DNA from: Sphagnum compactum
Lineage: Eukaryota; Bryophyta; Sphagnopsida; Sphagnales
Direction of reading: 5' to 3'
Length of the DNA: 64,000 nucleotides
Assembly: GCA_965153455.1 (NCBI GenBank)
Contig: OZ234493.1
Location: 34,462,213 to 34,526,212 of the forward strand
Each line of letters opens with the position of its first letter. Position 1 is the stretch's first letter. A model generated the notes under the pieces. That model was given only the letters and a program-made list of their open reading frames with translations. It did no database searches and was not told where the DNA came from. The position numbers and the translations under genes are program-made. Below are positions 1 through 12,293 of the stretch, piece after piece.

Positions 1-54
1 GTACAACTTTTTGATAAGAAAGAGAGCCAATAAAGTTAGTAAATGTGCACAAGA

Positions 55-570
55 TAGAGCAAAAGGAATTTCTAGATTGTTTTAAAATTTCAGAAATTTC
101 AAGGGCAAAATGTTGAAAGTGTAAAAAATCTCAAGACAATGTTGCCTTCAAATTGGCAAATGTGAAAACACAATAATTGATGTATTCATATGTTTTGAAG
201 TCAAAAGATAGAGAACTTGTAACCACATGAAATTTCAGATCTTTTCATATAGAAAGTGACTTGACAAGGTGAAAACACAATGTTAAGTTTCAAACAATTA
301 CTATCTTGAAATAACACAAAGCTTCAAGCTACAACACAATTTACCATTAATCTTGAGCAACTTCTTTAAAAATCTTGGTCTTCAACAACCTCCTTTGACA
401 TGACATGGTCATCAACAACAACAACAAAAAATATAAAGAATGTTTTTGAACCACCATCCCTTGCACAAGTTGTTAAAATATTAAGATCTAACTTGTGCCA
501 ATAATTATTAGAAAAGTTTAACTTGAGATGCTGCTGAAAGCTTCCCTTGTTCTAAAATGAATTCAGCTCC
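55..570 (+). repeat. Old dispersed AT-rich repeat, copy 1
   Basis: The order of phrases here matches a segment near 36.07-36.69 kb in the same orientation: aaatttcaag then aaaatgttgaaagtg, then the shared word atatgttttgaa, then cacatgaaatttcaga/aat, and later cttgccattaat-like and cttcaaacaacctcc-like words. The two copies are strongly diverged with small indels. No terminal repeats or coding capacity were seen, so the repeat class is unknown. Confidence 0.5.
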
Positions 571-2502
571 ACACTTGATTGTTGATTCTGATGACGAGGC
601 AAAATGCTCTTGATTGGCTTGCTTATAATGATTGACCGAGCCGATTGCATTAAATAGGTTTAGTCTCACTCATTTTATAGTGTCTCACTTTTCATGTATA
701 CAGGGTAACAATTGGGAAACAATAAATACATTGCGGTGAATGTGATAAATAGTGCCAGAGGGTCAACATTGCCGGAGTATGGGTAGAACTGCTCTAATAA
801 CATAAGAGTCTGATTTTTCTCTCTTCAACAACATGCAGTATACATGTGTATTCGTACATTTGCTCGGTGTTTAATTTTGAGCTCTGATTCAGTACCTCTG
901 CAGGCTTGTCTCGTGTTGACACTGGGTATGGCATTTCAAAGATTTAACTTAGCAGTTCCCGAGATAGGAAGAGCAAAGTTAGACTTTTTAGTCTTTGGGG
1001 GTGTCACATTGCATTTGTAGATAACTTTTTGTATCATATGGGAATCCACTTCCTTCGCTACGTGCATGGTGGGGGAAAGTACGTGTAAGGTGAGGAGAGG
1101 ACAGTTTCGTATAATGTTATGTGAAATGCTTTCGCAACCATTGCGAAAAATGTAATTTTTCATGTGTCGCGAGAGTAGACCCATGTCCTTCCATCCTCAC
1201 GCTATAATTTTCATGACATTGAATTAACATTGTGTTATTAATCAATGGTGTACCCACGTTGGCAGACGTTGTCATTGTCGATCCACTTGAGTTGATTTAA
1301 TTTCACAAACTGCTCTTTCTCGTGGGGTTACCATAACAATTGCAGCTCATATGAAAAATGGTTTTTATCATGATCAATTTTTAGTGGACATGTTTTTCCC
1401 TCTAGTTGTAGACATTTTTGAATGTCTACACCATCATGGCATGGAGAGTGAAAAGCATTGGAGGCTCTCTTCTCTCAATTTTGTGTGCATTTTATAGGCA
1501 GAGGGTGTCACTGACGATACAACAAGTGCAAACAATCTATTTTTAAATAGATGGGCAGTTGTAATAGGTGAAGGTTCTTCTAGGCTAGGCATCCTTTCAG
1601 AAGGTCCTCCCCTTTCCTTATTTGATATGCTTCTTGCGATTGGAGGCGGTTTGAGAACTTGATGTTCCCCTTGTGATTCGCCCTCTTAGGTGATTCTTTT
1701 GTCTTCTTGGATGTGGGTCCTTCCATTTTGTTCCTTGTATTCCCCCTTTTTTGGTTGCTTTGGTTTTTATTTGATTGGCATGGGTCCATCATCATTATCA
1801 TTTTGAGACACTGGCTTATTTACTTCACTTACAATCCATTGGATATTTTGTTTCGGTTACTCCTTTTGATGACTACTGGGTCATCACGGTTTGTCTCCTT
1901 AGCACCATATGTGCCGACTTTGCCTGCTGGTTTCCAGCAGCTGTGCAGCTGGGTTTATGTTTGTGAAATCGTTGGTTGCTAAAGATTCCTACTAGTGGCA
2001 CTGCATTCTGCAGTCCTGACATGGATTCTACAAAGCACAATGTATTAGCAGCAGAAGTTTTGACTTCTGGTCGGTCATTGCTGCCTGCCAAGGTTCTACT
2101 CTTGTTTTTTAATCAAGAAATCCAGTTGCTTCAAGCCTCAACGAGGATGGACACCTACCTACTCTTAAGTCCCCAGTCTCTTAAGTCTGATTAGAGAATA
2201 AAAGGGTTGAAGTTGGCAGAGACCAGGTCTAGGATAACTAGCTGTTGCCAGGTTGGGTCCCCAAAACACTTGAAGCTAAACTTAACTCTGAAAATCAAAC
2301 TAAAAAGTGGAGCTTCAGAGTGGAGCTGATCCACTCTCTGAGTTCCGACCAATCTGTCCAATTAATAGTTGTGTAAAAGCCCGGGCAGTGACCAAGAAGA
2401 CAATGTATGCAGCAATGCACAAGCAGCAGCATTGTGTAAAACACCTGTGAACCTCAGGCATCACACAGGTAGGTGGTAGCATTTAAGGTACAAGCTGAGT
2501 TT
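571..2502. other. Intergenic, no gene recognised
   Basis: Base composition is mixed, with short open frames on both strands, all under about 95 codons and none resembling a known family. A slightly GC-richer patch at 1.6-2.4 kb has overlapping frames on both strands but no splice or motif support. I see no RNA gene and no repeat termini. Confidence 0.5.
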
Positions 2503-2831
2503 TGTTGGCCTTGCCTTGGCAGGCAAGGAAATTGTTGTGTCTAGATTCATTATAGAGAATATAAAGTAGCTTAAGGGATTTTGGTCCCTAGGTAATAATA
2601 ATAGGTCTATTTTTATATGAGGATCTTCGAAAGATGATATTGTGGTTTGTGTTGAAACTTGAGATTAGTTATAGAGTTATAATATCTTGAAGGATTATGG
2701 TTTCTTTCGGAGGATTTTTTGAAGATTAGATTTGTGCATGGTGAAATATTTGAATTTCCATAAATTCTTCTTTTGCCTTAAGATACTTATTAATGTAAAT
2801 GCCAAGGCCACAGTGTGACACACCTCTTGTT
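2503..2831 (+). repeat. LTR-like dispersed repeat, copy A
   Basis: Begins TGTTGGCCTTGCC and ends around ACAGTGTGACACACC followed by cttgtt. A second copy starts at 3763 and a third at 34274, all in the same orientation. Shared internal words include gattcattatagag, agtagcttaa, gttgaaacttgagattag and aatatcttgaaggatt. The TG start, the size and the conserved ends suggest a solo LTR or an LTR of a small element, but no primer-binding site or target duplication was found. Confidence 0.6.
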
Positions 2832-3762
2832 TTTCTCCTACTTGCAGCCACTACATATGACCACTAAGCAGGGAGAGGGGACTTTGAACCGTCCCCCCCC
2901 CACCCACAAGAGAAGGCTCTTAGATGATTTTGAGTGGGGGGGGGGACTTGAGGGGATGTGCCCCCTCATATATATGGCAAGGTGAAGTTGCTTTACTAAG
3001 AAGCATCTGCCAAGTTAGTGGATGGATTAGCTTGTCCTACTTAATGCATTTACAGGTAGAACTAACCAAGGGCTTTAGCACCAACATTTGCTAAGTCTTG
3101 ACATTTCTTGGTCCCATTTGCTTTTTGGAGGAGGAAGAGGCTATGAGCACTTTACAAAAATACTGGACGCTGGTGACATCATGTCACTCATTCGTGTGTT
3201 TGAGATATTTGATGAGATCTTAAGACATTTTCTGTAGTAGTGTTGCTTTTTTTCAATTTTGTGATGTTGTCACACTAGCGATCATCCATAAGGAGATCAA
3301 CCCATCGTTTTGCTACCATAGACCAGCTAGGAAAGCAGAAATTTAATTAAAATCCTTTTATACCCTGACTACTACTTGCTTGAACAATGTGTAGAAACAT
3401 GATGATTTTTTAAATGTGTTTTGATTCATTTGGGAATATGCAACAAAACAATTTTTTCAAAAAAAATCCGCAAATGATGAAATTATGAACTTTTTCCACA
3501 AAAAAGAAATGTTGTTCCATAGTTGAGTGTCTCGAAACACGCAATGCCAACACTATTGGGAGGGGTGCTATTTGAGGTCAAAAAGGGGTGCAAGGTGTTG
3601 GAGTAACAATATGCACTCCTTTTTTATTGTCCTTCATGCCTCCCCCCCCCCCCCCCCCAAGTGCACACAAAATAGTCAATCTTGTGATAGTGGAGATGAA
3701 TTGAAAATGACTAAGTACTCTTTCACATGTCCACTCATAGTTTTATATTGTTGTAATGTATC
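2832..3762. other. Spacer between two direct LTR-like copies
   Basis: About 930 bp between copies A and B. It contains a C-run/G-run hairpin (2891-2947) and a long C run near 3640. No gag or pol frames are visible. It is either the body of a miniature (TRIM-like) retroelement or plain sequence between two unrelated insertions. Confidence 0.4.
2891..2947. repeat. C-run/G-run inverted repeat
   Basis: GT-C9-AC at 2891-2903 faces GT-G10-AC at 2934-2947, giving a stem of about 13 bp around a loop of about 30 nt. Homopolymer runs make chance pairing easier. Confidence 0.6.
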
Positions 3763-4101
3763 TGTTGGCCTTTGCCTAGCAAGGCAAGGATATTGTGTTT
3801 AGATTCATTATAGAGTATAGTAGCTTAAGGGATTTTAATAGGCCCCTACTAGGTAATAATAATAGGTCTAATTTTATATGAGGATTTTTGAAAGATGATA
3901 CTTTGGCTTGTGTTGAAACTTGAGATTAGTTATAGAGTTATAATATCTTGAAGGATTTTGGTTTCTTTTAAAGGATCTTTTGAAGATTATATTTTTGCAT
4001 GGTGAAATATTTGAGTTTCTATAATTCTTCTTTTGCCTTAAGATACTCTTAAATTTATTTCAATGGCAAGGCCACAGTGTGACTGACACACCCCCTTGTT
4101 T
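3763..4101 (+). repeat. LTR-like dispersed repeat, copy B
   Basis: Starts TGTTGGCC and runs closely parallel to copy A through aatatcttgaaggatt, gcatggtgaaatattt and cttttgccttaagatac, ending GTGTGACTGACACACCC then cttgttt. Copies A and B share the same 3' half, unlike copy C. Same orientation as A, start-to-start distance 1260 bp. Confidence 0.6.
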
Positions 4102-7100
4102 GGTTCCTTTTGATTCAGCGTTTTATTTGGTGCGAAATTTCGCCAAAATGAGAAAAATAAAGATGAAAATGAATATTATGTCACTATATTTCCATTTTTT
4201 TCTGACAAATTTGCAAAATTTTGAGATTTTTTTTTGGGGGGCCATTTGGATTATGGTTTTAGTTTGGTGGCAGTTTTCTAAATAGTTTTTTCACTAATTT
4301 AAACAAATTCTAAAAACTTGTTGTCATTTAATGCTGAATCCCTCTTGGAAATTTGGAAAAAAAAAATCATTGTTTTGATTTAGTAAGTAATGTTGTATTA
4401 GTTCCGGATCTATAATTTTGATGGTGTACTTAGCCATTTGAGAGTATGGATTTCAAGTTTAAAATCCATAGGTTAAGATGTTTATCTATATGTTCAGGAT
4501 ATTTATGAATTCTATATATTGTTTTGTTCAAAGATTAGGGTTCCTTAGGAATAAGGACTCTAGGACTTTATTTTCACAAATTTGTACAAATAAAGTGTAC
4601 ACAAGAATAATTTGAGTGAGACAAAAATGAACGGTGCAAATTAAAATAATTCATGTGATGATGACGATGATTTTTTATGTGCACACTGCATACATTGTTC
4701 TACATTAATATTTTGGTTCAAAATTTAAAATGAAAAACATGTTCAAATACTCTTATATGAACAAGTTAATTTTTCTTTACATGATTATTTTTTGCATATG
4801 TGATATCATATGCACACTTGGGGCTACAATTTCCAAGTGTACTAAAATACAAGGAAGTGATCAAAAAAATTATTTGTTTTCCTTACAACACTATGGAATG
4901 AATTATCTAGCTTTCAAAATTCTTTTATGATTTATAGTTTAATCAAATGCATCCAACGAATATTGCTAAATATAAATGTAAGAATTTTTAATTAATTATA
5001 TTTTTTTGAAATTGATTACATTACTTAATGGTTTTTAAAAATCTTTTTCAAAATTGCAATTAAGACAACTAATATTATTATTTTGAAAGACTCAAAAAAA
5101 CACTTATATAGTATCCAATCTCTTAATAAATACTTTTATTAATTAACATCACATCATTCTAATTATAATCATTAAAAAATCCACTATAATTATAATCATA
5201 TAAATATCACTAAAACCCATAATTGGATTACATAATCCTTGTCTTCAACCTCAAATAAGCCCATGTCCCACCTTATGTGTCCAAAGCATTCTTGGGCTTC
5301 CAAACAAGATCTTAATTGACACATACCCATTTGTAAAGGGTCATTTTTTTCAACCATTATGGCTATTTGTAAATCAAACGTAATTTTGCACATGTCCCAA
5401 TGTTATGTGCTTAGAAAATTGTTGGGCAACCACAAAAATTTTGTATCAAGGAACGAATGTTCAAAAGACCAAGCATTATACGAGGGCATTTTGTTGAATA
5501 GTTTTTTGTCTTTAACTTCCAGTGTTCCCATTTTTGGCATGTGGAGATTTCCAAAAACTACACAAACACTTTCAATGATTTGTTAATGAGCTCACGCTTT
5601 CTTTTAAGTGCATTTGGAATTGGTGAAATCAAATAACCGTGTATTAACCTCCACCAATTCAACAAATTTGTTTACATGCAACAAACAATTAAATACATTC
5701 ATTTTATTTTTTACGGCTAAAACATATCAATTTGTAACTAGTTGTAACATACAATTAAAAACCAAGGCCCATTGTTTAATCAGTATTAGAAATTGCAATG
5801 CCTCCAAATATTATGGTGGTTCCTAAGGTTCATAATCATAATTCTCAAATAAATTAAACAACTAGTTTTGATATTCAATACTCACTTCTGAAATTTCCAA
5901 TTATTTAATAATTGTTTCATGGAAACAATTTATTCTTTTATTCTTTTGAAATAACTAAAACCAATGGTTATTAATAAAATTAAAATACCCACCAAGCATT
6001 GTTAAAAACCTTATCTAAAAACCTTATGTAGTTGGTTTCCCTATTTGCACAATCTCACTATCTTGTTCAATGCATGAAATCCACAGAGGACCTCTCTTCT
6101 TAAAAGATCACAATTTCTTTTATTTTGGCAAATACACATTAGACCAAATTGTTGATGCATTCACTTCTTGTTAACAAAGTGAGTTTTGACTTAAACTATG
6201 TATGTGGAATGTGTTCAATAAGATGATTCACATGATGTGACCTCTTGGACATCCATAATGTTGGAACATGTCAAACGTTGGCAAAAGGAAAAAACAATGG
6301 ATTTCAACAATTGCAATGGGAAACAAGTGTGCATTCAATTCAATTTTCTCCATGAGAATCCCAAATGCATTTGTTGATGTAATGATAATTGAAGAAGGCA
6401 AACATGATCATGAACAAGTTGTTTAGAGTGGTTTCATATTGAACATAATTATGGGGGTATGTATGTTGGGCATAAATGCAAGAGCATTGAAGCCTTTTTA
6501 TGCCTACAATGTGGGCTTTGGGAAAGCCATGGTACTAGGAAATGTGCAAGGCATAGGAACTATTAAGGCAAGTACAATGGGAAGGTGTCCAACTAGGCCC
6601 CATCACTTTTGTGGGTATAATTCAAATTGGTTGTGTATGGGCCATTCTTGTTGACAATGCATGGGCTTGGAAAATGTTTCAAAAGCGATCAAGATCAATC
6701 TTCACATGATCATGAGTCTTTGGATTGCCTTAGTTCTTGAACATTTGAAATGTGGCCAAAAAGTGGATAAGAATTGGAAGTACTACGTCCAAAAATGCAA
6801 TGAATGTGTGGAATATCAACCAAAATCAATGACTTCTATGTAGTTTCTATTTGCACATGCAAGTGTATTGATCCTTTACAACTCTTCCAAACGGAAGGCA
6901 AAATGCATTGTTCACTCAAGAAGCTCAATCACCAAAATCCACTCCAATTACATCGAGGGATGACCAATATTGAAATATATATATATTCCTATTTAATGAG
7001 ATTGGTCGTTATGCCTCTATCCACGATCAAGTCATTGCATTTCTAACAAATTTGAGTGAAACCTTTGATGTTAATAGAGCGGTCATTCTGTTGTTTATCA

Positions 7101-8972
7101 TTCAAGTTGGTCATCAACATGCACTTAATAGGTTTTATTTGCATAAGATGCTTGGTGGGCTGAAGTTTCAAACACCTTATTGTTTTAAAGAGGATGGCTT
7201 GTCATGAACATAAAACATGAACTTGAAGCTTTGAGCTTGTAACTTAAAGCTAATGTGATTTTAATCCACCTACATGGATGAATGTGTTGATAGATGAATG
7301 ATTTCATATGGATGAATTTTATTTATGATTTGGATTAAATAAATTATAGGATGAAATTCATCCATAATTGGAAGATAAATAAATTGACAATTATTTATAT
7401 CCATCTTCATTTGTTGTCCAAGTATTAATATCTCAAACTTGAATGTCATTTAACAATAATATATAATGTGACTATAAAGGAAAATATGATGATGGCACCA
7501 AAAGAATTTTTAAAATTTTGTTTAAAAAATCATTTTCGTCAACAATGTTAAACGATTAAAAATTTATTGTTATGGGATCAATGTTAAACCCCCCCTTTGT
7601 TGTAAACAACATTATATCTATACTTTGTGAAAAATTAGGGCACCTTGAAAATAATTATTAAAAGCAACCCCATCATCCTCTATGATAGTAAGTTATTTGA
7701 AGAAAGCTAATTAACGTGCCTAAAATTGAATTTTAATTTATTTCAGAAACCCATTCTCATCAATGACAATAGCAAGTTTAAAGATATCTAAAGCATTCAA
7801 AACCCATCGTTTTCAACAATAGTAGTTAGATTTGATGAAAGTTATGGCACCTTCAAAGAAGAATGAAAAACATTTCCCCATTGTCATCCACAACATTTAT
7901 AAATAGGTTTGAAGGAAGTTATGACTCCTTTGGAAAGGAAAAGAACCTAATGTCGTCAATGACATTGGGTTAGTTTGCCCTAGAACAAAAACAACAAAAA
8001 CAAAATTCATGTTAAAAAATTTTGTTCAAAAAACAACCATGGGGTGGATGTTAGCATGATAATAATAATATAGTTAAGACATATTGAAAATAATGGCACT
8101 TTAAACCATAGCCATCAAATACATTTATAATGTAATTTACATTATATTATTCAACAAATGTTATATCATATGTAATTAAATTGTATTTCATGAAGCTCTA
8201 GTTAATTAAATTAAGGGAAAAAAAAAATTTGTCGATAAAAACTTAATTAAAATAAAACATTCATGCATAATTTTGATGGAAGTTCTATATATTAAAAACA
8301 TGTAAATTCAATTTATTTTTTAATCCATATATTAGATGAATGAAAAAAATCATTCATCTATAATGAAGATGAATGCTTACATTCATTCCCATGTTTGCTT
8401 CTAAGTTTATTTATATAACATTCATTTTGTGGTTAAATTCTTGGGCTTTATTTGTGTGTGTATATAAAGGAAAAGGCATTTTACCATCCCAAGTTCCAAC
8501 TCTAGGCTCTAGGTTCAGACTTTAAACTCATGCAACTACTTGCCTCTTGTTTTAAACTAAATAGATACCAATAAAACCTAATCAAATTTTGTAGATTGCT
8601 TGGTTAGAAAATTTTGTGGAATGCTCAATTTTCATGCGCTACCAAAACAATTCTTAAAGAAGTTAATGTTATCTTGGATAATGAGTTAAATGAGCATTTG
8701 GTCTCACATCTATCATTCACATTGATCAAATAAAACTACCCAAACATTCTCTTTCACCCTTCAAACAAATACCCATTTACATTGCACACTCATGGAATGG
8801 GAATCTCTACATGAACTCATTTAGGACCCAACAAGTGGTCATCAAATATCATGACTCCTATCATAGAAGGATTCAAGTTCCTTCCTTGAACTTTTTTCAA
8901 AACTCTCAAGGCATATGAAAGGGAACTCCTTTTAACATTTTCCTCAAGGCCCCAAAGTAGAATAATAGGGAA
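4102..8972. other. Long AT-rich intergenic stretch
   Basis: Nothing convincing in either strand. Between 6.2 and 7.2 kb the plus strand carries several short frames and slightly more coding-like composition, but no family was recognised and stops are frequent. The remainder is low-complexity A/T sequence. A decayed, unidentified element at 6.2-7.2 kb is possible. Confidence 0.45.
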
Positions 8973-9145
8973 CAATGTTCTACAGTTACATGAATTTTTA
9001 AAGAGCCACCAATTTTAATTTTAAATATTCCAAAATCAAAGAACTACTAGTTCTAGTTTTCTGGAAAAAAAAAAATCAAAATAAAAAACAAAAGCCAAAA
9101 ACTATTGATCCTAGTTATTTCAAAAACCTTAAAGAACATGTGGTT
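8973..9145 (+). mobile_element. hAT-like miniature element, left part (split by Copia)
   Basis: Aligns by eye with the left half of the intact element at 18248-18590. The words caatgttctacagtta and catgaattttta correspond to cagagttggacggtta and tctgaatttttt there, followed by matching tcaaagaac and accttaaagaac. The right half resumes at 16074, beyond the Copia element. The terminal inverted repeat is mutated. I infer that this element was present first and the Copia landed inside it. Confidence 0.6.
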
Positions 9146-9349
9146 TGTTAGCATTTTACATTAGATAGTTTATACATTCATCCAATACATTCACACATTG
9201 ATGGAACATTATGGCTTTTCCCCTTTCATGTCTTTTAACTCCTTCTTTAGGTTCCTTGTACTCTAATTACTATGGATGCAACAATGTAAGAGTTTAGTTT
9301 TCTTCTTTCACTCAAAATTGTTTTCCCAATCTTGGCTTTGCTTTACTCA
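9146..9349 (+). repeat. Copia 1 5' LTR
   Basis: Starts TGTTAGCATTT and ends tttactca. It aligns along its length with 15885-16073 apart from a longer 3' end. The ends fit the TG...CA rule. Confidence 0.85.
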
Positions 9350-9352
9350 ACA

Positions 9353-9365
9353 TGGTACCAAAGTG
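9353..9365 (+). promoter_or_regulatory. Copia 1 primer-binding site
   Basis: tggtaccaaagtg begins 3 bp after the 5' LTR. It resembles the usual plant Copia site complementary to initiator-methionine tRNA (tggtatcagagc) with a few changes. Function is inferred from position. Confidence 0.6.
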
Positions 9366-9729
9366 AATACCAAACAAATTTCCTATAATATCCAGAGAAT
9401 TCAAATTTTAATTGGAATTTAAATAAATCAATAAATCAATGGCTTTTGTACATCCATCTTTTTTTTAAAAGAAATTTACACCTTCAATCAATACACACAT
9501 CAAATATGTCTTGTAGGTTTTGTATATTATTACCACAAGTTATCCATAAAATTGTGGAAATATTTATGTTACATGAAATTTTTCAAATCAGAAAACAAAA
9601 TTAATAAAAGAAAATATGGTAGAAGAAAATGGGATCTTGCCATAAGGTTTGATAACATGCATAAAAATCTTTTAATCTTAAAGAATAAAGTGTGTACATA
9701 TATGTCTCAATTCAAGGTTTCTAATTTAT

Positions 9730-10332
9730 GTAACATCACAAGATTTGATGGAACTTATTTTCATGTTTGGAAATATAACATGAAACTAGTTTTAAAATCT
9801 GAAAATTTATTAAAAATTGTTGAAGGATTGGAAATCTTGTTTCTCCTCCTACCACTCTTGGTGGCACTATTCATCATTTACCTCCCACCAAACTAGGGAG
9901 TAAAGACAAATTTCAACAAAACGATACACATGCATTAACAATTATTGTAAATTGTTTACACAATAGTCAAGTGTTTCATATTAATTCTTGTAACACAACT
10001 AAAGAAACATGGGATGAACTTCTTCTATTTGTTTGAAGTACGTGATTTAGTGACAAAGATATATTGAATGGAACTATTAACAACATTGAAGATGAAGGTG
10101 AATGAAAATGTGACAAAGCATGTGCACAATTCAAAAGTCTTCTCGAACAATTGTTCATAGCCAAAAACCCGATGAAGGATGAGAAAGTAATGTTCACATT
10201 GATGCGAAACATGCCACCTTATCGAAGTTTTCTTATTTCCATAAAAGGTCAAACCCTCACCTTACAAACATTGATCACCTATTTAATACAAGAAGAAATT
10301 TTATTGAAAAGTTTAGGGGTGTCAACAAGATA
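9730..10332 (+). pseudogene. Copia 1 gag (broken)
   Basis: Plus-strand frames read a typical Copia gag start: FDGTYFHVWKYNMKLVL, then KIVEG. A shift follows, then CNTTKETWDEL, LLEQLFIAKNPMKDEKV, LMRNMPPYRSFL and YLIQEEILLKSL. These match the UBN2/retrotran_gag-type capsid fold of plant Copia elements, whose product packages element RNA. At least two stops or frameshifts break it. The upstream frame from 9552 may include some leader sequence. Confidence 0.85.
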
Positions 10333-11450
10333 AGACAAGCCACACCCGCCTACTTTTTGACTACTTTTGTAACAACATTTTGGGAAAATATTTCTAGAAT
10401 ATTCTTGGAATATTCTTGAAAAAATCTTTTAAAATTTTCTTCATACTATTTTATTAAGGTTTATGTTAAAAATTTGGCAAAAATTGTCATTTTCAGAAAA
10501 ATTTCAAATCCATTTACAAGTCCTTTTACTGTTTAAAAACAAGCATTACAATGCTTAATGAATGTTGTTGTTTATTTTTTATTCATTGGATTAATTTTAA
10601 ATTAATTCAAATGTTCCCATGTTATATTATGAATAAAACTATATAAACAAATCTAACAATTTCAACATCGAATGAAAGCACACTACAGTGGTCAAAAAAA
10701 TGTTGTCACAAATACTATTTTTTGAAACTATGCAACTTTCAACTTCTAGAGCCAACATTAAAAGACATTTTCATAAATTATATTCAAAATATAGTAGTTC
10801 AATAGCCAAATTAATGAAAGTGTCAAAACAAACTACATTTTTTTATTAATATTAAATGACTAAAAAGTATATTTGTGAGAATTCAGATGTTGTCACGATA
10901 TACTGCAAAGTGCAAATATACTCTAAAAGTGATTCAAATAATTGCAAAACTTGATGAAGTACTTAATCATATATTGAATATGAATTGATTGCACCATTTT
11001 AATTACAATTGAAAAGTTTGACTCATGTGATTTCACAAAAAACATCTAAACAAGTTTTTCATTCAAATGAGCATAAGTGTGTTGAAAAAAAACATTTTGT
11101 TAAAAAATTACTTTCATTTGAAAAATGACAACAATTATTCAAATCCATTTTATATGTTCATCAAAATGCTAGATCAAATCAAAGAAAAAATACCCCCAAA
11201 ATATACCAAAATATATATTTTTAAAAGAGTTTTTTTTTTTTGCTTAAAGCAACCCCCCCATAATGTGCTTTCATTTCATCAAATTAAATTACAAGTTTAA
11301 AACATGAATGAACTAAGCAAGTGTTACATTTGCCATGGTACGTGTTATTATGACTACACCCTTGGACAATAATGTTGAAGTAATGACAAGTGGTTTGTTA
11401 ACCTTGCATTCAAAAAGAGGCCTTAATCCAGCAATCAACGAGCCCCTTTT
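10333..11450. other. Unexplained insertion between gag and zinc knuckle
   Basis: In Copia elements the capsid end and the zinc knuckle are normally tens of codons apart; here about 1.1 kb of very AT-rich sequence separates them. I found no terminal inverted repeats, target duplication or coding sequence. It probably represents another inserted, decayed element or replacement sequence. Confidence 0.5.
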
Positions 11451-11479
11451 AATTCACATTTTTAAAACCAAAATTTTTG

Positions 11480-12018
11480 CAAGCCTACCAATTATCCAAG
11501 GGGATAGATCTTCAAAACCCTCTTTTTACAATGGGAGAAAATATTCGAATCCACCTCCTAGAGAATGTTTTTATTATGGCAAAATCAACCACATTCTAAA
11601 GGATTGTCATAAACGATAAGTAGATGAAGCAGATGGGGTGTTGCTTCACAACAACCCCAATCAAAAACAAATGCTCTACATAGCAACATTGCAAGCTCAA
11701 ACCAATTCCACAACCAATGATTGGATTATTGATTCAAATGCTACTTGGCATATGGCTCATACTCGAACCACATTTGCCACATATGTGGATTTGCCACAAG
11801 GGCAATTTGCTTATACAATCAATGGATCTACCCATGAAATCAAAGGCATTGGAGAAGAAAATGTCATACTTCAAGATGGCTCAATAAAAACCATTCCACA
11901 AGTACTTCATGTATTACAATTGAAATGTAATTTTTTTCTATTAAACAATTGGCATTGGCTAGAAGACAATTTTGATTACGTGATATTCAAGCATATATGT
12001 ATATTATATAAAACATGA
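11480..12018 (+). pseudogene. Copia 1 zinc knuckle and protease (broken)
   Basis: The knuckle reads CFYYGKINHILKDC, where the second cysteine of the CX2CX4HX4C pattern is now tyrosine. After a stop the next frame gives the aspartic protease start WIIDSNATWHM, in place of the usual D(S/T)GA-type catalytic box, followed by IKGIGEENVILQDG and IPQVLHVLQLK. The loss of the knuckle cysteine and the altered protease box indicate an inactive polyprotein. Confidence 0.85.
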
Positions 12019-12119
12019 ATTGATTGCTTGCAACTTGCACCCTTCAACATGACTTATACACCCTTGGTTGACCACAATCTTTGATCGAAGATAATGCAAA
12101 TAAAAAAGCAATGGCAATT

Positions 12120-12293
12120 TCATTTGACAACACCATATCTATTTGGCATAGATGTTTGAGTCACATAAGTCTTTAAAAACTACAAGACTTGGTTAACACC
12201 ACGTGGCCAAAGGTATTCATTTGAAGAATATACATGTAATTTTTTTTGTAAATCATGTAATTATGGGGAACAAACAAAGGTGTCACTCCCGAA
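12120..12293 (+). pseudogene. Copia 1 GAG-pre-integrase segment, 5' side
   Basis: Reads ISIWHRCLSHISL, then KLQDLVNTTWPK and, after stops, CKSCNYGEQTKVSLP. These match the HHCC-type pre-integrase region of Copia (usual forms: WHxRLGHxS, CxxCxxGKQ). The reading breaks exactly where the CACTA terminus starts at 12294 and resumes after 13525. Confidence 0.8.

Noticed and set aside
936-2194. Cluster of 60-90 codon frames near 1-2 kb
   Set aside because: No homology, mutually overlapping on both strands, no splice support.
3637-3660. Long C run near 3.64 kb
   Set aside because: Simple homopolymer, also prone to assembly error.
6661-6843. Possible Gypsy integrase zinc finger (YYVQKCNECVEYQ)
   Set aside because: Only a CxxC and nearby aromatic residues match; no integrase, reverse transcriptase or LTR nearby.
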